From positions 1,364,001-1,428,000 of the forward strand of contig RSEE01000001.1 of NCBI GenBank assembly GCA_003971905.1: a DNA stretch of 64,000 nt, in the 5' to 3' direction. Source of the DNA: Moniliella sp. 'wahieum'. Lineage: Eukaryota > Basidiomycota > Moniliellomycetes > Moniliellales > Moniliellaceae. A model generated the notes under the pieces. It was not told the origin of the DNA. It ran no database searches and saw only the letters and a program-made list of their open reading frames with translations. Within the stretch, counting starts at the first letter, position 1; each line of letters begins with the position of its first letter. Positions 33,869-45,679 of the stretch are shown in pieces. A program made the translations under genes and the position numbers.

Positions 33869-35646
33869 ATGTCCCTTGTGTACGGGGGCGACGAGGTCTC
33901 GGCCATTGTGGTCGACTATGGGACTCACAGTCTCCGCGCCGGATGGGTGGAGAGGACACGCCTCGCTGCATCTTTCCCACTGCGTACGGCTACGTGCCTG
34001 ATGAGCATGAGGGTCCGCCCCGCTGGCCACTACGTCCTCTTCGTCTTCTGCTCCGGATGCGCAGCCCGACGGTTCGGACGCCATGGAAGGCGTAGAGACT
34101 TCAGAGGGGGATCATGCAGCTCCAGATCAGCCCGGGAGTCCGTCTGCTGGGGGGACGCTGCTAACGGGTCCTTGCCCCGCCCATCAGACGCGCCTTCCCT
34201 TCCTCCACCATCCCAGGCCCGGGCAGACGCTAGGAGGGCCAAATGGGCTGCCAAACTGTATGGTGAGAAGAGGAAACGGTTTGTTGGCGAATTTGGTGCC
34301 AACAGCTACCGCGCGGACATGGAGGTGGGGAGCCCACTGGACGCCGAGGGTGTTTGTACGTCCTCTTTCCCCCCATCACAGGAACTACTTGATTCAAACT
34401 GACGCACTTGCTTGACCAGTGCAATCCGTGCCAGCTATGTTTGCTGAGATTGAATACGCTCTGAAAGATCAGATGCGGGCCGAGGTGTCAGCAAACCCCT
34501 TGCTCATTACTGAGCCTTCGTGGTCGAACAAAAAGGCGCGGGAAGAAATGATGAGATGGCATTTGAGGGGTTGGGTGTGCCTGCCTTTTATCTGGCTAAT
34601 GCGTCTGTTATGAGCGCGTAAGTTATTCTTTCCAATCGCGTGTTCGGGAACAAAACTGACCGCTATGGTTAGGTTTGCGGCAGGAAAACCTACGGCGTTG
34701 GTAGTGGATGTGGGCAAATGGGGCATGTCGGCCACGCCCGTGTTGGATGGGTTTGTACTCCAGAAGAACGTTCGACGTCACCTATTGGAGGCGACACGGT
34801 GTCTAAGGCATTGCTCTATTCGCTGCAACATCCCGACTCTGACTCGCCCCGGGCAGGCAGGGCCACAGCCGCCATCACCCCACAGTATCTCATTAAGTCG
34901 AAGACGGCTGTCGAGTTGGGCAAGCCGGCTGTGGTGGAACTGTACGAAGATCGCGTTCAGGTATTCTCCCCCTACCTTTCTCAACAATGTGCTGACAGAT
35001 GTGCAGCACGGTACCGCTTCCTTCAAGGAATACCAGACATTGCGTGTCCTCAACGACTTCAAAGAGGCCTGTGCTCAAGTTCCTGAGTCGTCGGTGGATG
35101 CCACGTGAGTCCACCTTAACGAGGTCCCCTTTGCTCTGCTATCTTCGTCCTACTGACTGCCTGTTAAGCCATACCTCGACGCGCCCAAGCAAACCGTACG
35201 AGTTCCCTGACGGTTCTAGCGATCTGTTTGCAGCCGAACGCTTCCAAGCGGCGGAGGTGCTGTTCAACCCGAGCCTGTGGCAGGACAAGGAAGGTGTGCT
35301 CCCGCCCGCACCCGAGGACGAGTGGAAAGGGGTGGCGGACCTAGTAGTGGACGCAATCAGCTCGGCCGATGTGGATGTGCGCGCCGGCCTGTACGCAAAT
35401 GTGGTTTGTGTGGGCGGCACGACACTTCTGCCTGGCTTTGCGGACCGATTGAGCTACGAGCTAGGCGTCAAGGCGACAGGGCAAAAGGTCAAATTGCATT
35501 CTCCGGGCAATGTGGTGGAGCGCAAGTGCTCTTCTTGGTTGGGTGGGTCAATGTTGGCTTCGTTGGGCACGTTCCACCAACTGTGGGTCTCGCGGCAAGA
35601 ATGGGAAGAGTACGGCAACGCCATCGTTCATGCTCGCTGCAAGTGA
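33869..35646 (+). CDS. ARP4: Actin-related protein 4 (chromatin remodelling subunit)
   Basis: Shared actin-fold subunit of NuA4, SWR1 and INO80 complexes. Start ATG 33869 opens MSLVYGGDEVSAIVVDYGTH, then GEDTPRCIFPTAYGYV. Other matches: FVGEFGANSYRADMEVGSPL, LLITEPSWSNKKAREEM, FEGLGVPAFYLANASVMSA, TALVVDVGKWGMSATPVLDG, IGGDTVSKALLYSL, GLYANVVCVGGTTLLPGFAD, and SWLGGSMLASLGTFHQLWVS near the end, which favours Arp4 over actin. Introns: 34356-34419, 34618-34672, 34961-35006 (46 nt, GTATTC donor) and 35105-35168. Frame slips at 33945-33948, in the variable region near 34060-34130, at 34552 and near 34770. A low-complexity segment rich in Pro and Asp sits between YGYVPDEHEG and AKLYGEKRKRF. The Arp4 assignment rests on start and end motifs. 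Confidence 0.92.
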
Positions 35647-35955
35647 TTCCCCCCCCCTTTTGACCGAATAGTACCATCTTCCTCGTCCGCACACATCAAC
35701 CTAATCTGAATAGGAGTTTCACCAATTCCTAGAGATCACATACTACGGGATGAAGCTCACCCTAGAGGGAGGGGATGAATGTGGCGCAGCGCTCGAAGCG
35801 GGCGAATGACCGATACAATGATAATAAAACAGGTTTAGGAGACTTGGTTAAAGTTGAGGATATATAGAAGACAATGGTTGGACGCAGGCTCCAACGAGGT
35901 CAAGGGCGCGGGACACCGGATTCTCTTAATGGGTTGAACTTGGATTCCCAGCGGT

Positions 35956-37998
35956 TCAGTTGGTAAAAGCATCCCGTGGGATCGTGTTGGCGGCCTGCAG
36001 CTGTAAGAAGTTGGCCTTGGCCGCCTAGTAGTTCCACCCGTTTTGTGACAGACACATGAGCGAGAATTCTGCGTTCATCCGGGTCTCGGATCCAAGGCGG
36101 ACAACCATGGCATGTTGTTCGGATGTCAGCCCAGCCGCTGTGGCGGGCGCAGTGGCCGGTTCGACCACGGGAACCGTAGACCCAGCCGCCTCAGCTGGAT
36201 GGGGGACCCACGCCTGAGTACCTGCGTATTGACGCAAGCACAACTCGTCGCTCAAATGGAGCATGGCCACCCAGCGCCATAGCCGGCGATCCGGGGGTAG
36301 AGGGGGCGACGAGGAATGTACGATCAAAGCTGCGGACCCCTCCCGAAGTGACCTCGGTGAATTCGCCATGCACGTTGATGAATAGTCCATGGGCGACTCT
36401 GATGACCCAGGCACGGGCGGGCGAGTGGAGGGGATGGTCCAAGCGTCAAAGACGAACTTGGAAGGGTCCGCGATTGGATGACGGGTTTTTGGGAGGCGCC
36501 GCAAAAACTTGATAATGTAGTCGGGCCCCACGCACATCCCTCGAGATGGCGCGTTGGCCCCAAAACGCATGATGTCGTGCTGTTGGAGTTCGTTGAGCAA
36601 ATCGTTCCTCAGCTCCTTTTGATGGCTCATTGAGTTGAAGAACCCAGCAGCTTTGGCCCGCGGAGGGGGAGGTAAGACATGCATGAAGCTAAACATTGCC
36701 TGGGCATCGTATGAAGGCATCAGAGAGTCCACATGGTATCCGTGGTGCTCATAAACCTAGCATGGTGGGGTTAGCAGTTGGGTGTATCGGGTGGGTGTTG
36801 GTCAACTCACTTGTCGAGGAAAGTGGACACCATGGGATCCGTGTCCATCGAAGGGAACACGAACGATGGCCGAATGCCAAGGGGGATGGGGATAGCAGGA
36901 ATATCCGCAAAGTTTGCAGCTGCAGTGGAAACAGTGCCTTTGCTGTTTTGGCGTTGGTGGGTTGAAAAGCGACTTGTTGTGCGGCGGTACGCTCAACCAG
37001 TTTGAAGTCAAGGAGGGTAAGGGATGGGAACTTGGCAAGCACCTCTTGGCGGTAGCCAGCCTCATTACCAGCTGCCTCTGAGGTTTGTTGAACCGGGTTG
37101 CCGACCAGGACGAGTTCGGTGAGCTTACGGAGCGACTTTTTGCCAAAGTGAAGATCTTTGGTCCATTGATGTCGTTCCCCTGGAGCGACAAGGCATTCAG
37201 ACCTGGAGGTATTCTGGCAGTGCGGTGACTGATATAGTGTCTTGAAGTTGTTGAACCCAAGAGAGAGGGTCATTATGTTAGGGTACATCTCCTTGATCAA
37301 CTTGAACAGGGCTGCTGCCAACTTGATTGATGCCCCCGGCGCACCCGGAGGTATGATCCCAGCCTCCAGCAGGATGGGGTCAGCGGCCATGTTCTCGGTT
37401 GAGCGCCTTGCTCGACTCTTGCCACCGGGAACGGAGGTAGTTGCGCAGCGTTTCAATACGCCAAGCAGGCGAAGCAACGCTTTGGTTGTGTTTGTTGGCC
37501 GAGACACGAAGTGCTGCGCCACGCCCGGGCCGCCAGGGCAGTTTGGCGCGGTTGCCTGGACGAGCGCTACCGGAGCGCAGGTCGGCCGAGGCCGTCTGGT
37601 GGACAGAGCCGAAATGGGTCAGTGGAACGAGTATGCAAGGCAAGGAACAGATGACGTACGGAGCGGCGCTTGCCACGGGGCAGAGATGAGGCATGGCGCA
37701 TGCCCACATCCTCGTCGGTGTGGCGAATGAGGCGGTTGTGGCCGCCACCAATGTTGCGCTTGCGACGGGTGTCACGGGCACGGGCGGGCGGATGGCGAAT
37801 GGCCGGTGTCCCGCTCTGGAGCCCCGCCCCACCCCTACGAGGGAAGCGGTGAGGTCGGGCAAGGGCGAAAAGGACATGAGCGGCAGCGGGGGAGATGGTG
37901 GGAGAGATGGAGGTGGCGACGACCTCGGCGATGCTATCATACTCAGACAAGCCAGTGCCCACGGTGCCTATCATAAAGTGCTCAATTGCATCAGCCAT
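35956..37998 (-). CDS. MEX67: mRNA export receptor Mex67 (NXF1/TAP family)
   Basis: Nuclear mRNA export receptor acting with Mtr2. The N-terminus (MADAIEHFMIGTVGTGLSEY at 37998) is followed by a basic RDTRRKRNIGGGHNRLIRHT stretch. Then AWRIETLRNYLRSRWQESSK, and leucine-rich repeats (MYPNIMTLSLGFNNFKTL, ALSLQGNDI, KLTELVLVGNPVQ). The NTF2-like domain begins at an intron 36810-36757 (GTGAGT...CTAG) with VYEHHGYHVDSLM and AMFSFMHVLPPPPRAKAAGF. A TAP-C/UBA-like end follows (LTSEQHAMVVRLGSETRMNA). An in-frame TAG at 36027-36025 interrupts this last domain; the same frame then continues AAKANFLQLQAANTIPRDAF and stops at 35958-35956, as in other Mex67 proteins. No RRM was found at the N-terminus. 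Several frame slips. Confidence 0.88.
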
Positions 37999-38341
37999 GT
38001 CTTATCTCTGTTCTGCATATAAAGAGACTCCTGTTTACCTGTTTGGTGTTACGTAATGCTTAGTCTGGTGGATGTATGGACACGAATTTTGTGTTGGGGG
38101 GCCGGTCGTGTGGGGGGCGAATACCGAACAGTTACCCCCACCACGACAAGCCCCGCACAGGGCAAGTGTCGGAGTTGGAGCGGGCCAACTTCAAACGTCG
38201 AGCTTCGAATCCAAGACCAGAAAACAACATGGCACGGCTATCCTGAATCACGATTAGGTCTCGCATAATTGGCTCCTGCCGGGCTGTCCATACTGACATC
38301 ACCATCTGCCAGCACCAATCTCCTCCTCCACCCCCTCTCTC
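37999..38341. promoter_or_regulatory. Divergent promoter between MEX67 and MFS gene
   Basis: About 340 bp separate the two predicted start codons, which point apart. No individual binding site can be named. Confidence 0.35.
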
Positions 38342-41159
38342 ATGGCACCCGACGCCGACGCTGTGCCTCCCCCGGGGCAACCGTCTCGGGTCCATCTCTG
38401 TTCCTCCCGGGCTGCACCAGCCATCGGCCAGCAGTTTCCTCTCTGGACAGGAGCCGGGACCGCAGTCCTTCGGCCGGCACCATTGATGCCGACATGGAGG
38501 AGCGTGCCGAATCGGTTGCATCGGAGAGAGCCAGCCGCGTGCGCGGGTTCGACCGTTCAGTTTAGCAACGGGATTTGTCCCCTCGCTCCGTGCACCCACC
38601 ATTTCCCGCAGCCGCAGCGCACGCACCAGTCTTCGTCACCATACAAGCCACTCTGCTTCGCGCCGTGCGAGTGAGGGCCCAGAGCCCTTTGTCCCCCCCT
38701 TGATTGCCGAAGTAAAGCCCGAACCCGGCGTCCCTCCTATTCCTTGGATCCCGTTTGCTGTGGTCAACTGCGTTGTGTTTGGAGAGTTCCTGATCTCTGG
38801 TGTGGCGGGACCTTTTTTGTTCAGCATGATTTACGATATCGAACCTGAGATGGACGATGCCACAGCAGCCACGTGGGCAGGCGTGATTGCTGCTGGCTTT
38901 TCTTCTCCCAATTTCTCACGTCCCTCCTTTGGTCAGCCTTGGCTGATCGATACGGCGCCCGGATCGTCCTCTTCACCTCGGCACTTGGATCCACAATTAG
39001 TGTGGCGCTTTATGGCATCTCACCCACTTTGGGCTTCGCCTTGTTCATGAGGCTAATTCAGGGCTTTTTCAATGGCGCTGTTGGCGTGGCCAAGGGCGCG
39101 GTGCGGTACGTGTTGTATTCGTTTTCCTTTCCAGCTCTGCATCCTCCCCGTCTAATTTGAACTGTCTCCATTTAGCGACTTGACTGTACCGGCGAATGAG
39201 CCCCAGGCATTTGCCGTCCTTGGCTTTTGGTGGGGAATGGGCGGGATTGTGGGGTAAGTACCTTGCCATCCCTTTGGACGGGAGCCATGTGGAAGAGGAA
39301 TTGCTAACGTCGTATTTGGTTGGATCCAATAGCCCCATCTTGGGTGGCCTGCTCGAGCACCCCGCACAAAAGTATCCCTTGCTGTTTGAAAGCATCCCGC
39401 TTCTTAAGACCTACCCTTATCTTCTCCCTTGTCTTGCGTCCGCTGCATGCTCTTTGGCTGGGGCAGTGCTTGCAGTTTTCACTGGCCCCAATGGAGGCGT
39501 GCCGGGAGAAGTGTTCCCACCCCTGTTACTGCTGCGATGACGGGGTGGATGAAGTGGAACGCGCTGGGGAGCGTGGTGACTTATCATTCCGCCGTGGAAG
39601 TTACGCTCCCAGCGAAGGCACAATCGTCACAGCGTCCCATCACCCTCCTCGTCCTCGAGGTTTGTCGAGCACGGGTTATGCTAGTCATGGCTTCTCTCCT
39701 AGCCACCGGGGTTCGATTCTCTCCCGCTCCAATCTACGCCGCCAAGCGATCACCTCCGCTATTGGCCGGCCGGCCAGTTATCGGCCAGCTTCTCAAGGCG
39801 CTGGCGGAGATGAAAATGATGAAGGGGTGGAGGATGTGGAATCGGTGGCTGTGGGGCCGACGGCTCGGCCTCCCAGGTTATCCTTTGTCCAACGTTTTGT
39901 CTTGGCTAACGACGATGCTGTGCACACGCTTTCGGATCTCTGGGTGGCGTCCGCCATTAACGGCGAGGAGGCGATGGGCGATGTGTTTTTGGACGACGAA
40001 GATGAGGGATCTGCACTTGAGGAGGAAGACGAGGGCATGGATCGTCCAAGTTCATCCGCTGGAACCGTGTCGGATCACGACGATCCAGTTGGCGAGGAAA
40101 CTGCGCTTCTGCCCCCTCGCGAAAGGGGCGTTGCTCGCCGTCGGCCCAGCCATTTGACATCGGTCATCGGTCTTCGGAGGACCCGGGCAGCATGGGCGCA
40201 CATGCTGCGTTCCGCAACCGTCCGCCAGAGTTCGTTGAGCGCAGCACGGATTCCAAGCATCTATCGTTTTTCAGGCCTGGAGCGGCCCTGGTCCCAGCTC
40301 CGTGCTCCGTCATTTAGTGGCCGATCGGGTATCAGTGCGCCCCCCGTCGACGACCCTGATGCAAGCACGGCATGGGGGACGATAGCGGGATCGGTTTTGC
40401 TCGGACCGAGACGCGTGGGGGGTTGGCCGGTATCCCCGGCAGGGCAGCAAGTATGGTACGATTGCTGAAGAGGGTGGCCCCTCAGTGGCAATCGCTGAGG
40501 AGGCGGCTGGTGGCGTGGGTATGTCTCTGTTGGCGGTCTTGCCGTTGTACACGATTGTCCACTATGGTGTGGTTGGCTTCCATTCATCGACCTTTGATCA
40601 AGTCTTTCTTCGTTTTTGGTTGCGCCCGTGGAGAATGGAGGACTGGGTATGACAGCGGCGCACTACGCCGAGTTGATTGCATTCATGGCGTTCTGTCAGC
40701 TCGGCTTCCAATTCTACCTGTACCCTTGGCTTGGGCCCCCGCATGGTCGGTTGACGCATCTTGGTATGCTCCGCCTGGGTCTTGTGCTCTATTTGCCCAC
40801 GTACACACATTTCCCCGTCCTGCGCGCCTTTCTGCATCCGGGACCGAGGACGGAGTGATGGCAGCAATGGTCTTTTTGTCGGGGATGCGCTATTTGGCCA
40901 ACATTTGCGCCTACACAGCCGTGTCGATTTTGATGAACGCGCTCACCCCGCCCCACTTGGTACCGCTGGCCAATGGACTGGCCCAGACGGTTTCATCTGC
41001 GGCCCGCTTCATTGGGCCTTTGGTTGGCGGGGTGGTGTGGGCGTATCGATTGAGGGAGGGCCCGAGGCCCACCCCTGGCCTTTCAACTTCCATCTAGGCT
41101 TTTGGCTCGTGGGCCTGCTTGGATTCGGGGGGTTTGTGCAATCCTGGTGGATTCGCTAA
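38342..41159 (+). CDS. Major facilitator superfamily transporter
   Basis: Integral membrane secondary transporter, predicted 12 helices. After a Ser/Arg-rich cytosolic leader, helix 1 is PFAVVNCVVFGEFLISGVAG. Motif A reads WSALADRYGARIVLF. Helix-4/5 segments read FALFMRLIQGFFNGAVGVAK and AVLGFWWGMGGIVGPILGGL. A long central loop of about 300 residues (39500-40470) is Ser/Asp/Glu-rich (DDEDEGSALEEEDEG). The second half follows (YTIVHYGVVGF, MVFLSGMRYLANICAYTA, ARFIGPLVGGVVWA, FHLGFWLVGLLGFGGFVQSW) and stops at 41159. Introns 39106-39175 (GTACGT) and 39254-39332 (GTAAGT). Start ATG 38342 is uncertain. The layout resembles fungal tetracycline-resistance-like or ZIFL-like carriers; the substrate is unknown. 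Several frame slips. Confidence 0.85.
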
Positions 41160-41513
41160 GCCCATTTTCTCAAGGGGGGTGGCGGGCGTATGGATTTTCT
41201 CCGAGCGCGCGCTGGAAACGACAGTTGGGTCGCTGGCTCTCTGTCCAGCAGCACCGACTGCGACCGACCTGCGTCGACGGTGTCTAGGTATAGCTGGCGT
41301 GTTCACCCGAGTGGCTGGCTGGTCTTCGGTGCTTTTTTTACAACCACAGCTGACGTTGTCGGGGCTGACGTCAGCCGCTCCATCAGCCGCACAGCTCGGC
41401 CGCCCGCCGCCTCGCTCCGGCCGCAGTCTGGGGCATTCACCGGGCTGCCACCCTCGCCCTCGCCGCCGCGACGAGCACGAGCGTCCAGAACAGCCCCAAC
41501 CCGCGCGCACCGG

Positions 41514-43250
41514 CATGGTCGCTGCTGCTGCTCCTGTCGCCAGCTTTGGTGCCTTGTCGCTCAACGCCAAGCCAGCGTCAGCATCAGCACCGGCGTCTGC
41601 GTCTGCGTCTGCGTCGCCTGCTCTTGTCCGTCCCCCTCCCCCGAATCCGCTTTCTCCATCACCAGCTTCTCCCCCGTTTCACCCCGTTCCCGTTCCCGTT
41701 CCCGCCCCCGCCCCCGCCCTCGCCCCATCGACTCGGATGACGACGATGACGATGATGACGACGAGCCTCGACCTGCTCCCCACCGCGCCCCTTTCCCCCC
41801 GGCGCAGACCTCGAGCACGAGACGACGGTCAAGGCCGGCTACCTGTACAAAAAGGGAGAGAAGCGCAAAACGTGGAAGAAGCGCTGGTTTGTCCTCCGCT
41901 CCTCCCGCCTTGCGTACTATAAGAACGACAAAGAGTACCAGCTGCTCCGTCTGATCGATATGGCCGATGTGCACAGTGTCAGCGCTGTCGAGTTCAAGCG
42001 CAACCAGAATGGCTTTGGCATTGTCACCCCCAAGCGCACCTTCTACATCAAGGCCGCCAATCCATCCGAAATGCAGGACTGGATCGCCAAACTCAACCAA
42101 GTCCGCCATGTTATGTCCGAACAGTCAACCGGCGATGGCTTTGACTACGACGTGTACGACGACCTAACTCGCTCCCGTCCGGTCGCTGTGCCTGCACCAC
42201 AGCCCCGCGCTGCGGTCGCCCATCCGACCCCGTCGCCGGGAAAGGTGAATGTGCCGGCACGGAGGCCAGACAGGACGCAACCCCCTCTATCTTTACCTCC
42301 TGCTGCTACCCATTTGGCCTTGGGTCGGTCTCCTTTCACGTCAGACAGCGAAGCGAGTGGCGCCGGGTTTCTTGGTTCGCCACATGCTTCGCCCGAGATG
42401 GGCTCGGTTGCACGTTTTGCTTCCATGGGCGACCTTTTGGCGCCCAATCCACCGCTCGCATGGTCTGCAGCGGTCTTGTCCTCGTCTGAAGAGGATTGGA
42501 ACGAAGATGAAGTGCCTCCTGCCCATGCGCTCCCTCTTCCCCCTGGTGTCCATCGTGCTGCCGAACCCGGTTGGAGTGAACCCGCACGGCGTCCCACCCC
42601 TGCAGCCAGCGCAGAGGCCAACGCTGCGTTTCTGCGAGACCCAGCGCGGGTGCTGTTGCAAGGGTACTTACTCAAGCAAAGCGCCAGGCGGAAAGTGTGG
42701 CGCAAACGGTGGTTTGTTCTCACCTCTTCTCAGCTCCTGTGGGCCGGCACCACATGGATACTCGTACCAGCCGTCGTTTGACCGTGGGCGATATGGTCGA
42801 TGCGATTGAGTACGAGCCGTCGTCCGGGCCGGACCGAGTGGGTCGGGGGGCGGGCCGCTGTCGATTTCCTCCTTGACCCATCCACATCGCCGGGAATCCA
42901 TTGGAACCCCTACCACCCTCTTGCCCACCGGGGCCGCCACCTCTGCCTACGCCTACGTTCCCGAGCAGACGGAAGACTATACTACGGGCCCACCTCATTC
43001 TACCTTGGGCTTCCTTGAGCGCAGGTCGTCAATCATAAATGGCATCAGCCAAGGCGCGGCCAGTGCGATTGGAGCGGGAACTAAGAAACGCCAAGAAAAT
43101 TGTTTCCGGGTCATTACTCCCAAGCGAACCTTGCTTCTCTGTGCTCCTTCCGAAGAGGAGGAAATCAAGTGGCTCTCTACACTGCAAACGCTCATCTCAC
43201 GTGTCCGCGATGCCCGCGCGCAGGAGCAAAGGCAAAAACGGGGGGCTTGA
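41514..43250 (+). CDS. Tandem PH-domain protein
   Basis: Probable phosphoinositide-binding adaptor. ATG 41514 opens an Ala/Ser/Pro-rich leader with an acidic run of nine Asp (41733-41765, in the shifted frame). PH domain 1 spans about 41830-42115: KAGYLYKKGEKRKTWKKRWF, LRSSRLAYYKNDKEYQ, GFGIVTPKRTFYIKA, MQDWIAKLNQV. A Ser/Pro linker follows. PH domain 2 starts at about 42655 (LLQGYLLKQSARRKVWRKRW) and its second half is at 43085-43200 (NCFRVITPKRTLLLCA, EEIKWLSTLQTLI). The two halves are separated by about 100 residues containing SYAYVPEQTEDY-type sequence. The K-x(n)-KRWF basic pattern is seen in both domains. Frame slips near 41740, 41850, 42735 and 42870. No catalytic domain is present. 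Confidence 0.85.
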
Positions 43251-44105
43251 AATGGTTGGGCACTGCGACCTCCCACTCTTCGTTTTCTCTCCATCCCTCC
43301 TCCTCTCGCTTGTCCTTGGCTCCAATCCAGGCCGCTTCGAACCTTCTCTTGTGGTGGCACCCCTTTGGCCATGCCGGGTTCGCACGTTCTCACCGTTCTC
43401 GCTTCCCCTCCTCACGCGAAATTTCGACCCTGGTCCATCCTTATATATCCTCCTTTTGAGCTCACCCCCCCCCCCTTCATCCTGTTCTTCGCTTGAGGCT
43501 GTCTTCTTCCCCCCCTTGGCCACCGCTCGCTTGGTTTGAGCCTGGACTTGTACACTAGATTATTCATGGGAGGTTTTGATGCAATTCAAATCCTCCATTT
43601 GCATCCCTCCCGCCTGGCGATAGGAAGCAGTCGGAATGCCCGAAGTGGAGTATTTCAGCGTCTACTCGATGTGATGACCCGAAGTAGAGGTTTTTAGCAT
43701 GGTATGTAAATGGGTTCCACGCCAAGATCGCTTGGATCGTTCAACGCCAATGCCCGGACCCAGCCCAAAAACGTGGGGAGTCCCCAGCGGGAATGAAGGA
43801 AAAGTCAAAAGAACAGGTGAGTAGTGCAAGAGGGTCGTGAAAGGAAGGAATCCGGGCATCAAATTCGGAGCCCTGGGAGGGCTCTGGATTGATGAGCTCA
43901 CGAATGAAGCTCATTGGTCATTCGAATCGATGGACTCAGCTGAATTGGGAGAAGGACTGCGAGTCGGGTACGGCTCAATGGGTGGGATGAGAGGCGGCGG
44001 GAAGGAAGAGAGGGGAAACGCCCGTACTGATTGGACCCCGGGGGGACAGGGGCCGGCGCGGCTAGGTTGAGTCTCAATCCTACGTGCCCCATCCAAACAG
44101 AGGAA
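43251..44105. other. Intergenic region between converging genes
   Basis: PH-domain gene and PRS end here. T/C-rich 3' UTR-like sequence at 43260-43540. No gene seen. Confidence 0.5.
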
Positions 44106-45410
44106 CTAGCTGGCGGCACTTGTCCGACTGAGACAAGGCCACGGGCTAGCTATGCCGTCTCTTTGCGCAGGGGGGAGGGGGAGTAGGTCGGTTGACGGCG
44201 GATGAGCCGAGAGGGGCGGATCGTTGCCGGGAGCCGCGGGAGGCGGAAGGCGCCTTGGCCACCGACACCTTCTCTCCGACCACGTAGGCGTCCGAAATGG
44301 AGGAAGAGAGGAGGCCATGTGCAATTTGTGCAGTTGCTTGGCCTCCAAGGCAGCCCGCTTGGACGCCTCGCGCAGCACTACGTCCCGAGAGCGGTAGGGC
44401 TGGGAGGACCCATAGGGCACCTCGGTGAACAAGACCGAGACCGATTCGCCATAGTGGGAACGACGGATGGTTTCAGCCAAGACGTTCGACACGTCAATTC
44501 CTCCAGTTTGGAGCAAGAACAGGTTGCGTGTCTGGGGTAGGGTGTTGGTCACAATCACTTTTTCCAACGACGACTTGTTGATCCGCTCCAGCGCGGGTGA
44601 GAGAGGATGCCATGGTAACGATCGCCAACACGCGCTTGGCGCCATTTTCCGTCAGTTTGCGCGCGGCCAAGTCGAGTGTGCCGCAGGTGTCTGCCATGTC
44701 GTCGACCAAAACGGCGACCTTACCCCGAACGTCGCCGACGAGGACCATGCGAGATACCTCGTTGGCGCGCTTGCGTTCCTTGTGGAACAGAGCAAAGTCC
44801 ACATTGAGGTGATCGGCAATCGAAGTTGCCCGCTTCGCACCCCCAGCATCGGGGGAGACAATCACCACTTCGTCCAGATCCTCCTTTTCCCGAATGTACT
44901 GCAGCGTGGCCGGCTCGGCATAGAGGTTGTCGACAGGCACATCAAAGAACCCTTGGATCTGGGACGCGTGCAGGTCCATCGTAATCACATGGTCGCACCC
45001 GGCTTTCTCGAGCATGTTGGCAACGAGCTTGGCACTGATCGGGGCACGGGACTTGTCCTTCTTGTCCTGGCGGGCGTAGTAAAAGTGGGGGATGACCGCT
45101 GTGACGCGCTTGGCCGAGGCGACCTTGCAAGCATGGACCATAATGAGCGTCTCCATAAGGGAGGTGTTGGGCGAGGTGAAGAAGTTGCCGCTCGAGGTGG
45201 GCGTCGAGGTAGGGGTGACACTGGATGTGTTGAGGATGTACACGTCGTGCTCGCGCACACTCTCGCCAATGCGAATCACCGACTCGCCCGCCTCGTTGCG
45301 CGCCACGACCGCCTTGGCCTGCGGCAGGCCCAGACGGCGGGCGACGAGGGCGGCCAGCTCGGGGTGGGAGGAGCCCGCAAAAAGTTTGATGCCGCCGGGG
45401 TGTTCTCCAT
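44106..45410 (-). CDS. PRS: Ribose-phosphate pyrophosphokinase (PRPP synthetase)
   Basis: Makes PRPP from ribose 5-phosphate and ATP for purine, pyrimidine, His and Trp synthesis. ATG 45410 gives MEN, then [19 protein letters not shown] after one restored C (run at 45397-45400). Motifs: [73 protein letters not shown] (flexible loop), and the PRPP-binding [15 protein letters not shown]. Near 44595-44616 two single-base gaps hide the expected [18 protein letters not shown]. After the usual end ([13 protein letters not shown]) the frame continues for about 100 residues of Lys/Pro-rich sequence to the TAG at 44106, an unusual extension if real. Divergent from the ZIP9-like gene. Which paralogue (Prs1-5) cannot be said. 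Confidence 0.93.
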
Positions 45411-45679
45411 GCTGGCGATGGTGCAGAGGGGGGGTGGAGGGGCGGCGCTTCCCACAGGAAGCCTGAGACGGCTGCGGCAAGCCCTGCTGCCTCGATCCCC
45501 ATGCGATGCGATGCGCGCCACTTGGGATCCGCCCACCCCTTTGAAAGTTGCAGCGCAGTAGGCCCACCAGCTCCGCTGACATCCCCGTGACGTCAAACGC
45601 TCTCAGCACTCGCCGCCTCTTCCGCCACGCGAACCAGGCCGCTCAAGGTGAGCCCGATCCCACCGCCTCACCCCCACCC
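45411..45679. promoter_or_regulatory. Divergent promoter between PRS and ZIP9-like gene
   Basis: Start codons point apart, 269 bp lying between them. It includes GACGTCA at about 45590, a CRE-like palindrome. Confidence 0.4.

Noticed and set aside
35941..36000. tRNA-like B-box resemblance (GGTTCAGTTGG)
   Set aside because: No acceptor or anticodon stem can be formed, and the segment encodes the Mex67 C-terminus on the other strand.
44467..45561. 364-codon plus-strand open frame opposite PRS
   Set aside because: It is antisense to a clearly conserved PRPP synthetase and has no domain; it is a shadow of GC-rich codons.
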